Shown here: positions 29,537 to 38,541 of the stretch, piece by piece
How positions within the stretch are numbered: position 1 is the first letter of the stretch
How the letters are laid out: each line of letters begins with the position of its first letter
Origin: Sphingomonadaceae bacterium OTU29LAMAA1
Lineage (GTDB): Bacteria; Pseudomonadota; Alphaproteobacteria; Sphingomonadales; Sphingomonadaceae
Assembly (NCBI GenBank): GCA_024072375.1
Contig: CP099617.1
Location: 1,097,001-1,161,000, forward strand
Length of the DNA: 64,000 bases
Direction of reading: 5' to 3'
Notes under the pieces: model-generated
Seen by the model: only the letters and a program-made list of their open reading frames with translations
What the model was told of the DNA's origin: nothing
Database searches by the model: none
Made by a program: the position numbers and the translations under genes

Positions 29537-29896
29537 TCAGGCGATTGTCCGACCGCGCACGACCTCACACCCCACGGCAGCATCGGGATACACATCCGGC
29601 TTCATCGACCGGACCCGCACCTCGCGTACGCGGACGTCGCGGAGACAGAGCGACGCCACCGTATCGACCAGCGTTTCCTGCAAGTCGAACCCCGGCCCCT
29701 CGGCCAGAGCCTGGATACCGGTGCGGATGAAGTCGTAGTCGAGCACCTCGCCGATCCGGTCGCCGCTCGGCGGCGCGGCGTAATCGACCGTCATCCACAC
29801 CGTCAGGCGGACGCGTTGCGGGACCGCTTCGTGCGGGTGGATGCCGAGCCGCATCGCGACCTCCAGCCCGTCGAGGATGATGGTGTATTCAGCCAT
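29537..29896 (-). CDS. folB: Dihydroneopterin aldolase / epimerase (FolB/FolX family)
   Basis: A 119-residue member of the family that cleaves dihydroneopterin in folate synthesis, or epimerises its triphosphate in the FolX form. IILDGLEVAMRLGIHPHE carries the substrate-binding Glu, and the later VLDYDFI and ETLVDTVASLCL are typical. ATG at 29896 is preferred to 29905; both overlap the upstream folM end. Third gene of folE-folM-folB. Confidence 0.85.
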   Translation of the reverse strand: MAEYTIILDGLEVAMRLGIHPHEAVPQRVRLTVWMTVDYAAPPSGDRIGEVLDYDFIRTGIQALAEGPGFDLQETLVDTVASLCLRDVRVREVRVRSMKPDVYPDAAVGCEVVRGRTIA

Positions 29897-30632
29897 CCCG
29901 GCCATCGAATATCACGTCGCCATCTCGTTTCACGAAGCGCTGACCGCAATCGACGTACAGCGTCTGGCCGGTGATGCTGCGCGCGCCCAGCAGGTAAACC
30001 ACTGCCTCCGCGACGTTCGCCGCACCGACCGGGCGACGAAGGATGTTGTCGGAGGCGACGCGGGCGAACTCGGCCTCGCTCTGATCGCCGCTCGGCAAGG
30101 TGATGCCGGGAGCGATGGCGTTGACCCGCACGCGGGGCGCAAGTGCCTGCGCCAGCATCTCCGTCGCACCGGCGAGCGCGTATTTGCTGAGCGAATAGCT
30201 GAAGAAATCGGGATTGGGGTTGGCGAGCTTCTGGTCGAGCAGATTGACCACGGCGCCATCCTCGACATCGTCCTGCGCCGCCAGCGCCGCGGCGAGCATG
30301 GCGGGGGCAACGGTGTTGATCGCGTGCAGGCGAGCGGCGAGCGTGGCGTCGATCGCCTCCGGACGATCGTATTCGAACGCCGACGCGCTGTTGACCAGCG
30401 CGGTGATCGGGCCGCCAGCGGCTTCGCGCGCCCGTGCGAACACAGCGGGCGCGCCCGCCGCATCGGCGAGGTCACCCTGCACGATCGCGCCGCCGAGTTC
30501 CTCGGCCAAAGCCCGCGCAGCATCAGCCGACTGGCCGTAGTGGATCACCACGCGCCATCCGGCCCCCGCCGCCGTCCGCGCGATCGTGGCACCGAGCCGC
30601 CTTGCGCCGCCGGTCACCAGCACGGTGCGCAT
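29889..30632 (-). CDS. folM: Short-chain dehydrogenase, pteridine reductase/dihydromonapterin reductase type
   Basis: 247-residue SDR. The N-terminal cofactor motif TGGARRLGATIA carries Arg residues favouring NADPH. The active site includes NSASAFE (in place of NNAG), and YSLSKYAL with Tyr/Lys. PGITLPSGDQ matches the FolM/PTR1 subgroup. It lies between folE and folB, overlapping folE by TGATG (30630-30634), so reduction of dihydromonapterin or dihydropterins is the best inference. A generic SDR is the alternative. Confidence 0.78.
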   Translation of the reverse strand: MRTVLVTGGARRLGATIARTAAGAGWRVVIHYGQSADAARALAEELGGAIVQGDLADAAGAPAVFARAREAAGGPITALVNSASAFEYDRPEAIDATLAARLHAINTVAPAMLAAALAAQDDVEDGAVVNLLDQKLANPNPDFFSYSLSKYALAGATEMLAQALAPRVRVNAIAPGITLPSGDQSEAEFARVASDNILRRPVGAANVAEAVVYLLGARSITGQTLYVDCGQRFVKRDGDVIFDGRDG

Positions 30633-31252
30633 CAGCAACCCATCAGCGCGAGCACTTCCTTGCGGCTGCGCTCGTCGTCCCGAAACACGCCCATCATCCG
30701 GCTGGTGACCATCGACACACCGGGCGTACGGACGCCGCGCGCAGTCATGCAGGCGTGGCTCGCCTCGATCACGACGGCGACCCCCTGCGGCTTCAGATTG
30801 TCCCAGATGCAGTCGGCGACCTCGGCGGTCAGGCGCTCCTGCACCTGCAACCGGCGGGCGAAGCCATGCAGCACGCGCGCCAGCTTGCTGATCCCGACGA
30901 CGTGGTTCTGCGGCAGGTAGGCGATATGCGCCTTGCCGATGATCGGCGCCATGTGATGTTCGCAATGCGACTGGAACGGGATGTCCTTCAGCAGCACGAT
31001 CTCGTCATAGCCCCCCACCTCTTCGAACACGCGTTCGAGATGTTTGGCAGGATCGTCGCCATAGCCGGCGCAATATTCCTTCCACGCCTTCGCCACGCGA
31101 CGCGGGGTGTCGATCAGCCCTTCGCGTGTGGGATCGTCGCCTGCCCATCGGATCAGCGTGGCGATGGCCGCGGCGACATCCGCGGGAATGGCGGCCGTGC
31201 CGCCGCCCTCGATCAGGTCGCCGTCGTCGGGCGTCGCAGTGCGATCAGCCAT
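30632..31252 (-). CDS. folE: GTP cyclohydrolase I
   Basis: Converts GTP to dihydroneopterin triphosphate, the entry to folate and pterins. 206 residues. The zinc ligands are Cys/His in [10 protein letters not shown] and Cys in [19 protein letters not shown] and [20 protein letters not shown] are characteristic. First gene of the folE-folM-folB cluster. The upstream region is shared with the divergent TonB receptor gene. Confidence 0.96.
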   Translation of the reverse strand: MADRTATPDDGDLIEGGGTAAIPADVAAAIATLIRWAGDDPTREGLIDTPRRVAKAWKEYCAGYGDDPAKHLERVFEEVGGYDEIVLLKDIPFQSHCEHHMAPIIGKAHIAYLPQNHVVGISKLARVLHGFARRLQVQERLTAEVADCIWDNLKPQGVAVVIEASHACMTARGVRTPGVSMVTSRMMGVFRDDERSRKEVLALMGC

Positions 31253-31362
31253 GTTTCGTCGTCTCCATCATGCTGCGCCGCAACCAACCGCAAGTTCGAT
31301 TCTGCAACTCGTCCATCCCGTCAACTGACCGATATACCCGCGATCTACCAAGCAAATACCGG

Positions 31363-31391
31363 TTGACGCAGCATTTCAACAATCGTTAGCT
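31363..31391 (+). promoter_or_regulatory. Candidate sigma-70 promoter for the TonB receptor
   Basis: TTGACG (31363-31368) and TTAGCT (31386-31391) with a 17-bp spacer, about 75 bp before the receptor ATG. A GGGAGAGG ribosome-binding site is at 31451-31458. No iron-box-like repeat is evident. Confidence 0.55.
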
Positions 31392-31466
31392 TCGCCATAC
31401 CCGAAACTGGAACTTTCGTATCGCAGGCGTCAGACCACGCGAACGGGACAGGGAGAGGATGCCACC

Positions 31467-34400
31467 ATGAAGAAGTACGACCTGCTCGTCGCATCGGCAC
31501 TCGTCATGCTGCCAGCGATTCCCGCCGCCGCGCAAAGCGCCACTACCACGTCCGCACAGACGACGGCACCCACCAACGGGCCGGACCAGGAATCGGGCCA
31601 GCCGGCGCGGCCGACCGACGCCAGCGATATCGTCGTCACCGCACAGCGGCAGTCGCAGCGATTGCAGGACGTGCCGATCGCGGTCAGCGCCTTCACCGCG
31701 GAAAATCTGGAGAAACAGCAGATCCTCAATCCGACGGCGTTGCAGCAGACGCTGCCCAACGTCACCTTCACCAAGACGAACTTTACCTCGTCCAGCTTCA
31801 CGATCCGCGGCATCGGCGATCTGTGCGTCGGCGCGAGTTGCGACAGCGCGACCGCGATCCACGTCAACGACATGCCATTGGTGTCGACGCGGCTGTTCGA
31901 GAGCGAGTTCTTCGATCTGGAGCGCGTCGAGGTGCTGCGCGGACCGCAGGGAACGTTGTTCGGTCGCAACGCGACCTCGGGCGTCGTCAACTTCATCACC
32001 GCGAAGCCCGATCTTTCGGCAATTCACGCGGCGGGCGAGTTCGAATATGGCAATTTCGATTCGAAACGCGTGCGCGGCATGTTCAACTTGCCGATCGGCG
32101 ACACGCTCGGCATCCGCGTCGCGGGCACCTATCTGAAGCGCGACGGCTATACGAAGAACCTGTTCGACGGCAGCCGGCTCGACGGGCGCGATCTGTATTC
32201 GCTCCGCGGCACGCTGTCGTGGGAGCCGACCAGCGACACGCGCATCGACCTGATCGGTTATTATTTCCACGAACGCGACGATCGCAGCCGGATCCAGAAG
32301 CAGCTATGCCATCGCGACCCCACCGGCGTCCTTGGCTGCCTGCCCGACCGGCTGGCGAACGAAACGACCAACGGCAATTCCACGCTGGCGACGATGTACA
32401 GTTCGCGCGAATTCTACGCATCCTCGCTCGGCGCGACCTTTGCGCAATATGCGCTGGCCAGCGTTTACGGGCCGGATACCTATGCCGGTGTGATCAACCC
32501 GGGCGACGTGCGGACGGTGAACGTCGACTACAGGCCGACGTATTTCAGCGAGGAAGAGCAATATACCGCCAAGATCTTCCACGATTTCGGGCCGGTATCG
32601 TTCAACTTCACCGGCGGCTATGCGCGCAATTCGGTGGATTCGACCACGGATTACAACCTTGCGGTGGAGAACCCACTCGGTGCGAACGTCGGTGCGCTGA
32701 CGCTGATCGGCACCGCCGCTGCGCCCGGCGCGCTGTTCCCCGGCGGGATCAATCCTTTCACCGACGCCGTTGCGGCGCTGTTCCCCAATCGCAACACCGG
32801 CACCGTTTGCCAGTCCAATCCAGGACCAGGCAACGGCGTGTTCAGCGGTGATGCGTTGTGCGGGCCGCGCAGTCAGGACGTCGACCGCTCCAACGCGCGC
32901 AGCCGGCAATTTTCGGCAGAGGCGCACATCGACAGCAACTTCGACGGCATGTTCAACTTTCTGATCGGCGGCATCTACGTCGACCAGAAAATCCGCGACA
33001 ACAGCTATTATGTTACCGCCTTCCCGCTCGATTACGGCGCGGCGGTGATCGGCGCGGCGAACGCGCTCGGCACCCGCGCCGCGGGAGGAACGATCCCCAA
33101 CGTCTTCGCCTCGACGCCCTTCTACCGCAGCTTCACCGACCGCGTGCATCTCAAATCCTACGGTCTGTTCGGCGAAACCTATTTTGCGTTCAACGACCGG
33201 CTGAAGCTGACGCTCGGCCTGCGTTACAATCATGACGAAAAGGACGTTCGTGCCCGCACGTCGTTCATCTTCGATACCAAGACGCGGACGCTGGTCGACG
33301 CGAGCGGTACGACGCGACGCGATGCGGAGGGCAATGCGATTGCGGTATCGGCGGTATCGACCGCGCTCGTCTCATACGCCAATCCCGGCTCGCTGGAGAA
33401 TGCGGTCAATTACGCGACGCTCGACTACGATCCGTTCACCACCGGTAATCAGCCGTTCGGGCTCGCCAACGTATCGTTCGGACGGCTGACCGGCCGCGCG
33501 GTGCTCGATTACCAGATCACCTCGGACAATCTGCTCTACGCGTCCTACTCGCGCGGCTACAAATCGGGCGGCGTCAATCCGCCGCTGTCGCCAGTGTTCG
33601 CTGTGCCGCAGGCGTTCGCGCCAGAAACGGTGGATTCGTTCGAGATCGGGTCGAAGAATTCGTTCCTGAACCGTACGTTGCAGCTCAATCTAACCGGCTT
33701 TTATTACAAGTACAAACGGTTGCAACTCAGCCGCATCGTCGCGCGCACGGCCGTAAACGACAACGTGAACGCTGACATCTATGGTATCGAGGCGGAGGCG
33801 ATCGTCCGCCCGTCACGCGCCCTGGTGGTGAACATGAACTTCAGCTATTTGAAGTCGAAGATCACCAGCGACAAGTTCATCGGCAATCCGCAGGATCCCG
33901 CCAACGGCCGCACCGATACGGTGATCATCAAGGATATCACCAACGCGTCGAACTGTGCGGTGCGCCCGACGGTGGCAGGCAATGCCGCAGGTGCCAATGC
34001 CTTCGTCGGTGCGGTCAACAGTGCGTTCGGATTGCGTGCACCGGTCGGCGTGCCGAATACCGGCACGACGGGCGCCTTTTCGATCTGCGACGCGCTGGCG
34101 GCGGCATCGGCGGGTGCCCTCGCGGTGTACAATCCAGCGCTGGCAGCATTGCAGGGCCCGCTCAATGCCGCATTCGGCACCAACGGCGCGGGCGCGCTAC
34201 CGTTCGTGGTCGACCGCAGCGGCGTGCTGGTCAACATTCGCGGCAACCAGCTGCCACAGGCACCGCGCTACAAATTCTCCGCCGGGGTACAATATACCGC
34301 GCAGTTCGGCGACGGGTACAGCATCGTGCCGCGGGTCGACCTCGCTTACACCGGCGAATTCTACGCCAGCATCTTCAACCGTGCCATCAACCGCGTGCAG

Positions 34401-34598
34401 GGCTATGAGGTCGTCAATGCGCAGGTGCAGTTCAACGCACCCGACGATCGTTTCTACGTCCGCGGCTTCGTGCAGAACCTGACGAAGAACAACGGCATCA
34501 CCGGGCAATATGTCACCGACCAGTCGTCGGGCCTGTTCACCAACATCTTCACGATCGAGCCGCGCCGCTATGGCCTCGCCGCCGGGTTCAAATTCTGA
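31467..34598 (+). CDS. TonB-dependent outer-membrane receptor
   Basis: A 1043-residue receptor for energy-dependent uptake across the outer membrane. The signal peptide MKKYDLLVASALVMLPAIPAAAQ precedes a Gln/Thr-rich stretch and the TonB box DIVVTAQR. The plug domain spans about 70-185, with ERVEVLRGPQGTLFGRNATSGVVNF at its end. The barrel follows and ends with YGLAAGFKF, a terminal aromatic typical of barrel insertion. Long extracellular loops with Cys pairs (LCVGASC, QLCHRD...GCLP) are visible. The type is common in sphingomonads for siderophores, sugars or aromatic compounds. There is no sigma/anti-sigma pair or transporter nearby to show the substrate. Confidence 0.93.
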   Translation: MKKYDLLVASALVMLPAIPAAAQSATTTSAQTTAPTNGPDQESGQPARPTDASDIVVTAQRQSQRLQDVPIAVSAFTAENLEKQQILNPTALQQTLPNVTFTKTNFTSSSFTIRGIGDLCVGASCDSATAIHVNDMPLVSTRLFESEFFDLERVEVLRGPQGTLFGRNATSGVVNFITAKPDLSAIHAAGEFEYGNFDSKRVRGMFNLPIGDTLGIRVAGTYLKRDGYTKNLFDGSRLDGRDLYSLRGTLSWEPTSDTRIDLIGYYFHERDDRSRIQKQLCHRDPTGVLGCLPDRLANETTNGNSTLATMYSSREFYASSLGATFAQYALASVYGPDTYAGVINPGDVRTVNVDYRPTYFSEEEQYTAKIFHDFGPVSFNFTGGYARNSVDSTTDYNLAVENPLGANVGALTLIGTAAAPGALFPGGINPFTDAVAALFPNRNTGTVCQSNPGPGNGVFSGDALCGPRSQDVDRSNARSRQFSAEAHIDSNFDGMFNFLIGGIYVDQKIRDNSYYVTAFPLDYGAAVIGAANALGTRAAGGTIPNVFASTPFYRSFTDRVHLKSYGLFGETYFAFNDRLKLTLGLRYNHDEKDVRARTSFIFDTKTRTLVDASGTTRRDAEGNAIAVSAVSTALVSYANPGSLENAVNYATLDYDPFTTGNQPFGLANVSFGRLTGRAVLDYQITSDNLLYASYSRGYKSGGVNPPLSPVFAVPQAFAPETVDSFEIGSKNSFLNRTLQLNLTGFYYKYKRLQLSRIVARTAVNDNVNADIYGIEAEAIVRPSRALVVNMNFSYLKSKITSDKFIGNPQDPANGRTDTVIIKDITNASNCAVRPTVAGNAAGANAFVGAVNSAFGLRAPVGVPNTGTTGAFSICDALAAASAGALAVYNPALAALQGPLNAAFGTNGAGALPFVVDRSGVLVNIRGNQLPQAPRYKFSAGVQYTAQFGDGYSIVPRVDLAYTGEFYASIFNRAINRVQGYEVVNAQVQFNAPDDRFYVRGFVQNLTKNNGITGQYVTDQSSGLFTNIFTIEPRRYGLAAGFKF

Positions 34599-34680
34599 TC
34601 GGTGGAAGTCTTTGGCAGCGGTGCAACCGTTTGACGGGTCTGCGCGCTTTTCGCGCACGCACCTCAACGGGAGACGGATG

Positions 34681-34884
34681 ATGGCAGAGCTCAAGGCCGG
34701 CGACAAAGTGACGTGGAAGAGCCACGGCGGCACCGCTCATGGCAAGGTCGAGAAGAAGCAGACGAGCGACACGCATATCAAGGGCCATACGGTCAGGGCA
34801 TCGAAGGACGATCCGCAATACATCGTAGAGAGTGACAACGGTGGAAAGGCGGCGCACAAGGCGGGCGCGCTCAAGAAGGCGTGA
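34681..34884 (+). CDS. DUF2945 / hypervirulence-associated TUDOR-like protein
   Basis: A 67-residue basic protein: AELKAGDKVTWKSHGGTAHGKVEKKQTS, continuing to a Lys/Ala-rich end. It matches the small SH3/TUDOR-like barrel family found widely in bacteria and fungi, with no established bacterial function. ATG at 34681 is taken, since GGGAG at 34669-34673 gives better spacing than for the adjacent ATG at 34678. It is 46 bp before a SWIB gene on the same strand, with a hairpin between. Confidence 0.8.
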   Translation: MAELKAGDKVTWKSHGGTAHGKVEKKQTSDTHIKGHTVRASKDDPQYIVESDNGGKAAHKAGALKKA

Positions 34885-34891
34885 TTTTCAA

Positions 34892-34913
34892 GCGTCCGGT
34901 ATGGACCGGACGC
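34892..34913 (+). promoter_or_regulatory. Intercistronic hairpin
   Basis: GCGTCCGG (34892-34899) and CCGGACGC (34906-34913) form an 8-bp stem with a 6-nt loop between the TUDOR-like gene and the SWIB gene. No U tract. It may set relative mRNA stability. Confidence 0.5.
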
Positions 34914-34930
34914 CAGCAGGAAGGAATGCG

Positions 34931-35191
34931 ATGGCTACGACTACCAAGACCGGCGGCATCCACGCCCCCGTTCAGCCCTCCGAGGAACTGGGCGCGATCG
35001 TCGGCAACGAGAAGCTGCCGCGCAGCCAGGTGATCAGCAAGGTGTGGGAATACATCAAGTCCAACAACCTGCAGAACCCCGAGAACAAGCGCGAAATTCT
35101 CGCCGACGAAAAGCTGAAGAAGGTTTTCGGTCGCGACAAGTGCACCATGTTCGAGATGAACAAGTACATTTCGCAGCATGTGAAGGCCTGA
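34931..35191 (+). CDS. SWIB/MDM2-domain protein
   Basis: An 86-residue protein consisting mainly of a SWIB domain: LPRSQVISKVWEYIKSNNLQNPENKREI, then EKLKKVFGRDKCTMFEMNKYISQH. SWIB domains are known from eukaryotic chromatin remodelers and occur in some bacteria, where roles in DNA topology or compaction are proposed. AAGGA precedes the ATG. It forms a pair with the TUDOR-like gene upstream; both resemble eukaryotic chromatin modules in fold. Confidence 0.9.
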   Translation: MATTTKTGGIHAPVQPSEELGAIVGNEKLPRSQVISKVWEYIKSNNLQNPENKREILADEKLKKVFGRDKCTMFEMNKYISQHVKA

Positions 35192-35210
35192 GCCCGATCG
35201 ATATCCCATC

Positions 35211-35244
35211 GGGAGCATCGCGCCGTCCGGACGCCGGTGCTCCC
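35211..35244 (+). terminator. Hairpin after the SWIB gene
   Basis: GGGAGCA (35211-35217) and TGCTCCC (35238-35244) enclose a smaller GCGCCGTCCGGACGC palindrome. It is positioned as a 3' end but without a clear U run. Confidence 0.45.
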
Positions 35245-35298
35245 GAAAGGATATGTCGATAAGCGTTAGATGGCGATAGCGTTCGCCAATCCGTACCG

Positions 35299-35397
35299 TC
35301 AGCGTCCGCGCGCACCGACAAAGGGCAGGATGACGATCGAGACCATGATCATCGTCACACCGGCGGCGACGTAGATCCAGAACGACAGCGGCTTCAT
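35299..35397 (-). CDS. Putative 32-residue membrane protein
   Basis: MKPLSFWIYVAAGVTMIM with a further hydrophobic stretch and a charged GARGR end: one transmembrane helix with positive C-terminus. The composition fits small bacterial membrane proteins and not random sequence. The ribosome-binding site (GGCGGG) is weak. It could be spurious. Confidence 0.35.
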   Translation of the reverse strand: MKPLSFWIYVAAGVTMIMVSIVILPFVGARGR

Positions 35398-35988
35398 GCC
35401 CGCCGCGCTTGCGACGTAACAGCCGCGCCATGATCGTTCATAACCGAACATCCCGTCGACCAACACCGACTGCATCTTAGCAGCGCTATGTTGCGGGCCT
35501 CTTTCACATTGACGGGGTGGCACGGCGGGAGCAGCGGGGGGAGACCCGGAACCGCCGTACCATCCGCTATGTGGGCTTGACCTATAGGTAAGGCAAGTGC
35601 CGCGCCGGGATAGATTTGCAGGGGCATGCCTGCGCCCGGATGTGGTGCCGCGGCGGGATCGTGTGACGAGCACGAATTTCTGTTTCCCGCCGCGACGGTT
35701 TCATAACGCATCGGCAACGCTTTTCGTCCAGTCCCAGCGGCCGCAAAATAGGACGATGAGAGAAACACCGCAGACGTACGGGCGTCGTAAGGATCATGAG
35801 ACGCGTTCGGCAGGAGTGATCGTGTCCCTCCCACTCGCGCAATTCTGCCCTCGCGAAGCCGGACGCGGCCGAGAAGCTGACGGGAGAAAGGCCGGTGGTG
35901 TCCCTGATCGGAGAGCCTATCGCTGATCCGATCGACGTCAACGCGCTGCTTCACGACTGCCAACGACTTCATCGGCAGTCAGAAAACG
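35398..35988. other. Region with no recognisable gene
   Basis: About 590 bp between the small membrane ORF and tRNA-Arg. Open frames on both strands are short, Arg- or Ser-rich and lack domains or good ribosome-binding sites. One frame runs into the tRNA. I see no repeat, promoter pair or structural RNA that I can support. Confidence 0.5.
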
Positions 35989-36065
35989 TGGTGACCCCGG
36001 CGCGATTCGAACGCGCGACCTACAGATTAGGAATCTGGCGCTCTATCCTGCTGAGCTACGGGGCC
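35989..36065 (-). tRNA. tRNA-Arg(CCU)
   Basis: The minus strand folds as a 77-nt tRNA with encoded CCA. Acceptor GGCCCCG/CGGGGTC, D arm GCTC/GAGC, anticodon loop TTCCTAA with anticodon CCT, T arm CGCGCGTTCGAATCGCGC. It reads AGG codons. Confidence 0.93.
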
Positions 36066-36075
36066 GTCGACCCGA

Positions 36076-36104
36076 ATGATACCGGGCGGTGCCAAGCGGG
36101 TCTA
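36076..36104 (-). promoter_or_regulatory. Candidate promoter for tRNA-Arg
   Basis: On the minus strand TAGACC (36099-36104) and TATCAT (36076-36081) with a 17-bp spacer, about 10 bp before the tRNA 5' end. Confidence 0.45.
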
Positions 36105-36208
36105 GGCCGGATCGACATTCGTCACCGGAGATCGATGCGTCGCATTCCTTAAAAGCGGCCTCGAACCTCTCTGCCCGTCACCAAACGAGGCTGCCGGCCA
36201 AACGATCT

Positions 36209-36640
36209 TCAGTTCGCCTTTTCGGGCGGCACCACCGGCAACGGCAATGGCGCGACCGGAACGCCATCGTCGATCAGCGCCTTCGCCTCGGCAAGGCTGG
36301 CCTGACCGTGGATCGGCTTGGTGGCCTCGTCGCCCGCATGCATAGCGCGGGCCTGGGCCGCGAAACCGGTGCCGACCCACGTCGATCCCTCCAGCGCCTT
36401 CGCCTGCCCTGCTGCAAGCATGCGCAACGCCTGCTTGACCACTGCCGGTGACGGCGGTTCGCTGCGCCGGTTGCCCTTAGCCGGTATGCCGGGCGCCATC
36501 GCCGCCTTGACGACCTCGGGGTTGCCACACATCGGGCAGGCGACCTGACCGGCGGCCGATTGCGCTTCGTAATCGGCACTCGATCCGAACCACGCCTCGA
36601 ATACGTGGCCGCCGCCGCAGCGCAGGTCAAACACGATCAT
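36209..36640 (-). CDS. DUF1178 family protein
   Basis: A 143-residue protein. It starts MIVFDLRCGGGHVFEAWFGSS, with a second Cys pair in ACPMCGNPEV, so a small zinc-ribbon-like N-terminus is likely. The C-terminal half is helical (GTGFAAQARAMHAGDEA) with a Pro-rich end. The family is common in alphaproteobacteria beside nitrilase and glutaredoxin genes, as here. ATG overlaps the stop of the upstream amidase (ATGA). Function unknown. Confidence 0.85.
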   Translation of the reverse strand: MIVFDLRCGGGHVFEAWFGSSADYEAQSAAGQVACPMCGNPEVVKAAMAPGIPAKGNRRSEPPSPAVVKQALRMLAAGQAKALEGSTWVGTGFAAQARAMHAGDEATKPIHGQASLAEAKALIDDGVPVAPLPLPVVPPEKAN

Positions 36641-37458
36641 ACGTGCGTGATCGGCGGGATCGTGCGGCGATGCGACAGGACGGGAATACGCGACCGGACA
36701 TCGGCGACGCGCTCCGGATCGATCTCGGCGAATCCCAGCCCGCGCGCGTCGCCCATATCGAGCAGCACCTCGCCCCAGGGATCGACGACCAGCGAATGCC
36801 CATAGGTCAGACGGCCGTCCTCATGCGCCCCGGCCTGCGCCGCCGCCACGACGAAGCAGCCGGTTTCAACCGCGCGCGCACGCAGCAGGACGTGCCAGTG
36901 CGCCGATCCGGTCGGGCGGGTGAAGGCCGCGGGAATCGACAACACCTGTGCTCCAGCCGCCGCGAGCCCAGCGTACAACGCCGGGAACCGAAGATCGTAG
37001 CAGATCGACAATCCCGTTGCCCCGACCGGCGTATCGGCGACGATCGCCGCCTCACCGGGAGCATAGGCCGCCGATTCACGCCAGCTTTCGCCCGTGGGCA
37101 AATCGACGTCGAACAGGTGCATCTTGTCGTAACGTGCCCGGATGGCGCCTGTCGCATCGATCACGAAGCTGCGATTGGCCCAGCGCCCGTCCTCACGCCG
37201 GATCGCCAGCGATCCCAGCTGGACCCATATCCCGGCCCTGGCGGCGGCATCACGGACGCTCGCGAGCACGGGGTCATCCGCCTCTGCGTGGATCGATGCG
37301 GCGGCGCGCCCGCGATCGCGATCGATCAGGCCCGCCATCTCCGGCGCGAACGCCATGACCGCGCCATTGGCGGCGGCAGCGGCGATGCCGTGACGCAAAT
37401 CCGCGGCATTGACGGCGGTATCGATCCCGCTCGTCATCTGCAGCAGCGCGATCCTCAT
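36637..37458 (-). CDS. Nitrilase-superfamily carbon-nitrogen hydrolase
   Basis: 273 residues, with the Glu-Lys-Cys triad visible in APEMAG, RYDKMHLFD and SICYDLRFPALY. The subgroup resembles Nit2-like omega-amidases and the deaminated-glutathione amidase Nit1, which would fit with the adjacent glutaredoxin. It overlaps both neighbours by 4 nt, forming grx - nitrilase - DUF1178. The precise substrate is inference. Confidence 0.88.
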   Translation of the reverse strand: MRIALLQMTSGIDTAVNAADLRHGIAAAAANGAVMAFAPEMAGLIDRDRGRAAASIHAEADDPVLASVRDAAARAGIWVQLGSLAIRREDGRWANRSFVIDATGAIRARYDKMHLFDVDLPTGESWRESAAYAPGEAAIVADTPVGATGLSICYDLRFPALYAGLAAAGAQVLSIPAAFTRPTGSAHWHVLLRARAVETGCFVVAAAQAGAHEDGRLTYGHSLVVDPWGEVLLDMGDARGLGFAEIDPERVADVRSRIPVLSHRRTIPPITHV

Positions 37459-37712
37459 ACGGCGAGCAGCGGGTCGAGCTCCCCACGCGCGTCCAGCGCC
37501 GCAAGATCGTCGGATCCGCCGATATGCCGACCGTCGATGAACACCTGCGGCACCGTCGTGCGGCCGTCCGCCCGCTGGATCATCTCCTGCCGCTGGGCGC
37601 CGCCCATCGTGATGTCGTATTCCTGCGGCGTCACGCCCTTCGAGCCCAGCAACCGCATCGCCCGCGAGCAATAGGGACAGAACGCCTTGGTGTAGATTTC
37701 GACCTTTGCCAT
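37455..37712 (-). CDS. grxC: Glutaredoxin 3
   Basis: 85-residue dithiol glutaredoxin. The active site FCPYCSRA is near residue 12, and the TVPQVFIDGRHIGGSDDL glutathione-binding loop follows. Reduces disulfides and glutathionylated proteins in the cytoplasm. ATG at 37712 is used. First gene of the three-gene overlapping unit grxC - amidase - DUF1178. Confidence 0.95.
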   Translation of the reverse strand: MAKVEIYTKAFCPYCSRAMRLLGSKGVTPQEYDITMGGAQRQEMIQRADGRTTVPQVFIDGRHIGGSDDLAALDARGELDPLLAV

Positions 37713-37743
37713 AACCACGAGGTGTGGGTTCGCACCCCTCTTG

Positions 37744-38499
37744 TCAATCGCCCGGGGTGTCGTCCGCGATGACCCGCGCCCAGCACAGGATCGTGACCGA
37801 CACCGCGCCCGCTGCGATCAATGCACGGGTGCAGGCAGCTGTGGTCGAGCCGCTGGTGTACACATCGTCGACCAGACCGATCGCCTTGCCAGCGACGCGG
37901 CTACGATCCGGCACCGCGAAGGCGCCGCTGACCGCCCGACGTCGCCCGCGCCTGCCGAGACCGCGCAACACGATCGTCTGCCGCCGCCGGACGAGAGCGA
38001 AGGGATCGTGCGCCACGCCGCATCGGCGATGCAGCGCATCCCCGATCAGTCCCGCCTGATTGAACCCGCGCGACCACAGGCGCCAGCGATGCAGCGGCAC
38101 CGGCACCAGCAGATCGAGTCCCGGCGGTACGACGACGGCGATCCGCGCCGCCATCGTATCCGCGATGCCGATGCGCCGACCGTATTTCAGCTGCAAGGCG
38201 AGCTGCCGCGCGACCGCACCATAAGCGACGGCGGCGCGCACGCCCGCGTGACGCGGCGGATCGGCCAGGCACGGCCCGCACATCGCACCCTGCCCCCGAT
38301 CATAATCGAACGGCAGATTGCATCCGGCGCACCACGGCGGGCCGATCAGATGCAGGCCCGCCCAGCACGATGCGCAGAACCGGTGATCCGCCGCGACGGG
38401 CGTTCCGCAACCGGGGCAACGGGGTGGCAGCGCCAGCGCAACGATCGACGCCCCCGCCCGCGCGACCAATCTGCCCAGCGATGCGACGTACGGTCCCAT
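37744..38499 (-). CDS. comF: ComF-family phosphoribosyltransferase-like protein
   Basis: 251 residues. The N-terminus has two zinc-ribbon Cys clusters (CPGCGTPV, CASCW, CAGCN, CGPCL), then a PRTase-like fold ending in the motif GLVDDVYTSGSTTAAC. ComF is needed for DNA uptake in naturally competent bacteria, where it likely acts on incoming single strands. ATG at 38499 starts at the first sensible Met. It is divergent from a methyltransferase. Confidence 0.9.
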   Translation of the reverse strand: MGPYVASLGRLVARAGASIVALALPPRCPGCGTPVAADHRFCASCWAGLHLIGPPWCAGCNLPFDYDRGQGAMCGPCLADPPRHAGVRAAVAYGAVARQLALQLKYGRRIGIADTMAARIAVVVPPGLDLLVPVPLHRWRLWSRGFNQAGLIGDALHRRCGVAHDPFALVRRRQTIVLRGLGRRGRRRAVSGAFAVPDRSRVAGKAIGLVDDVYTSGSTTAACTRALIAAGAVSVTILCWARVIADDTPGD

Positions 38500-38541
38500 G
38501 GCCGCTTGTCGCGCGCAGTCGCAGCGGGCACAAGCCGCCGC

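Noticed and set aside
35895..36152. An ORF running through tRNA-Arg
   Set aside because: The protein-like middle part comes from translating the tRNA, a known artefact (TPARFERAT).
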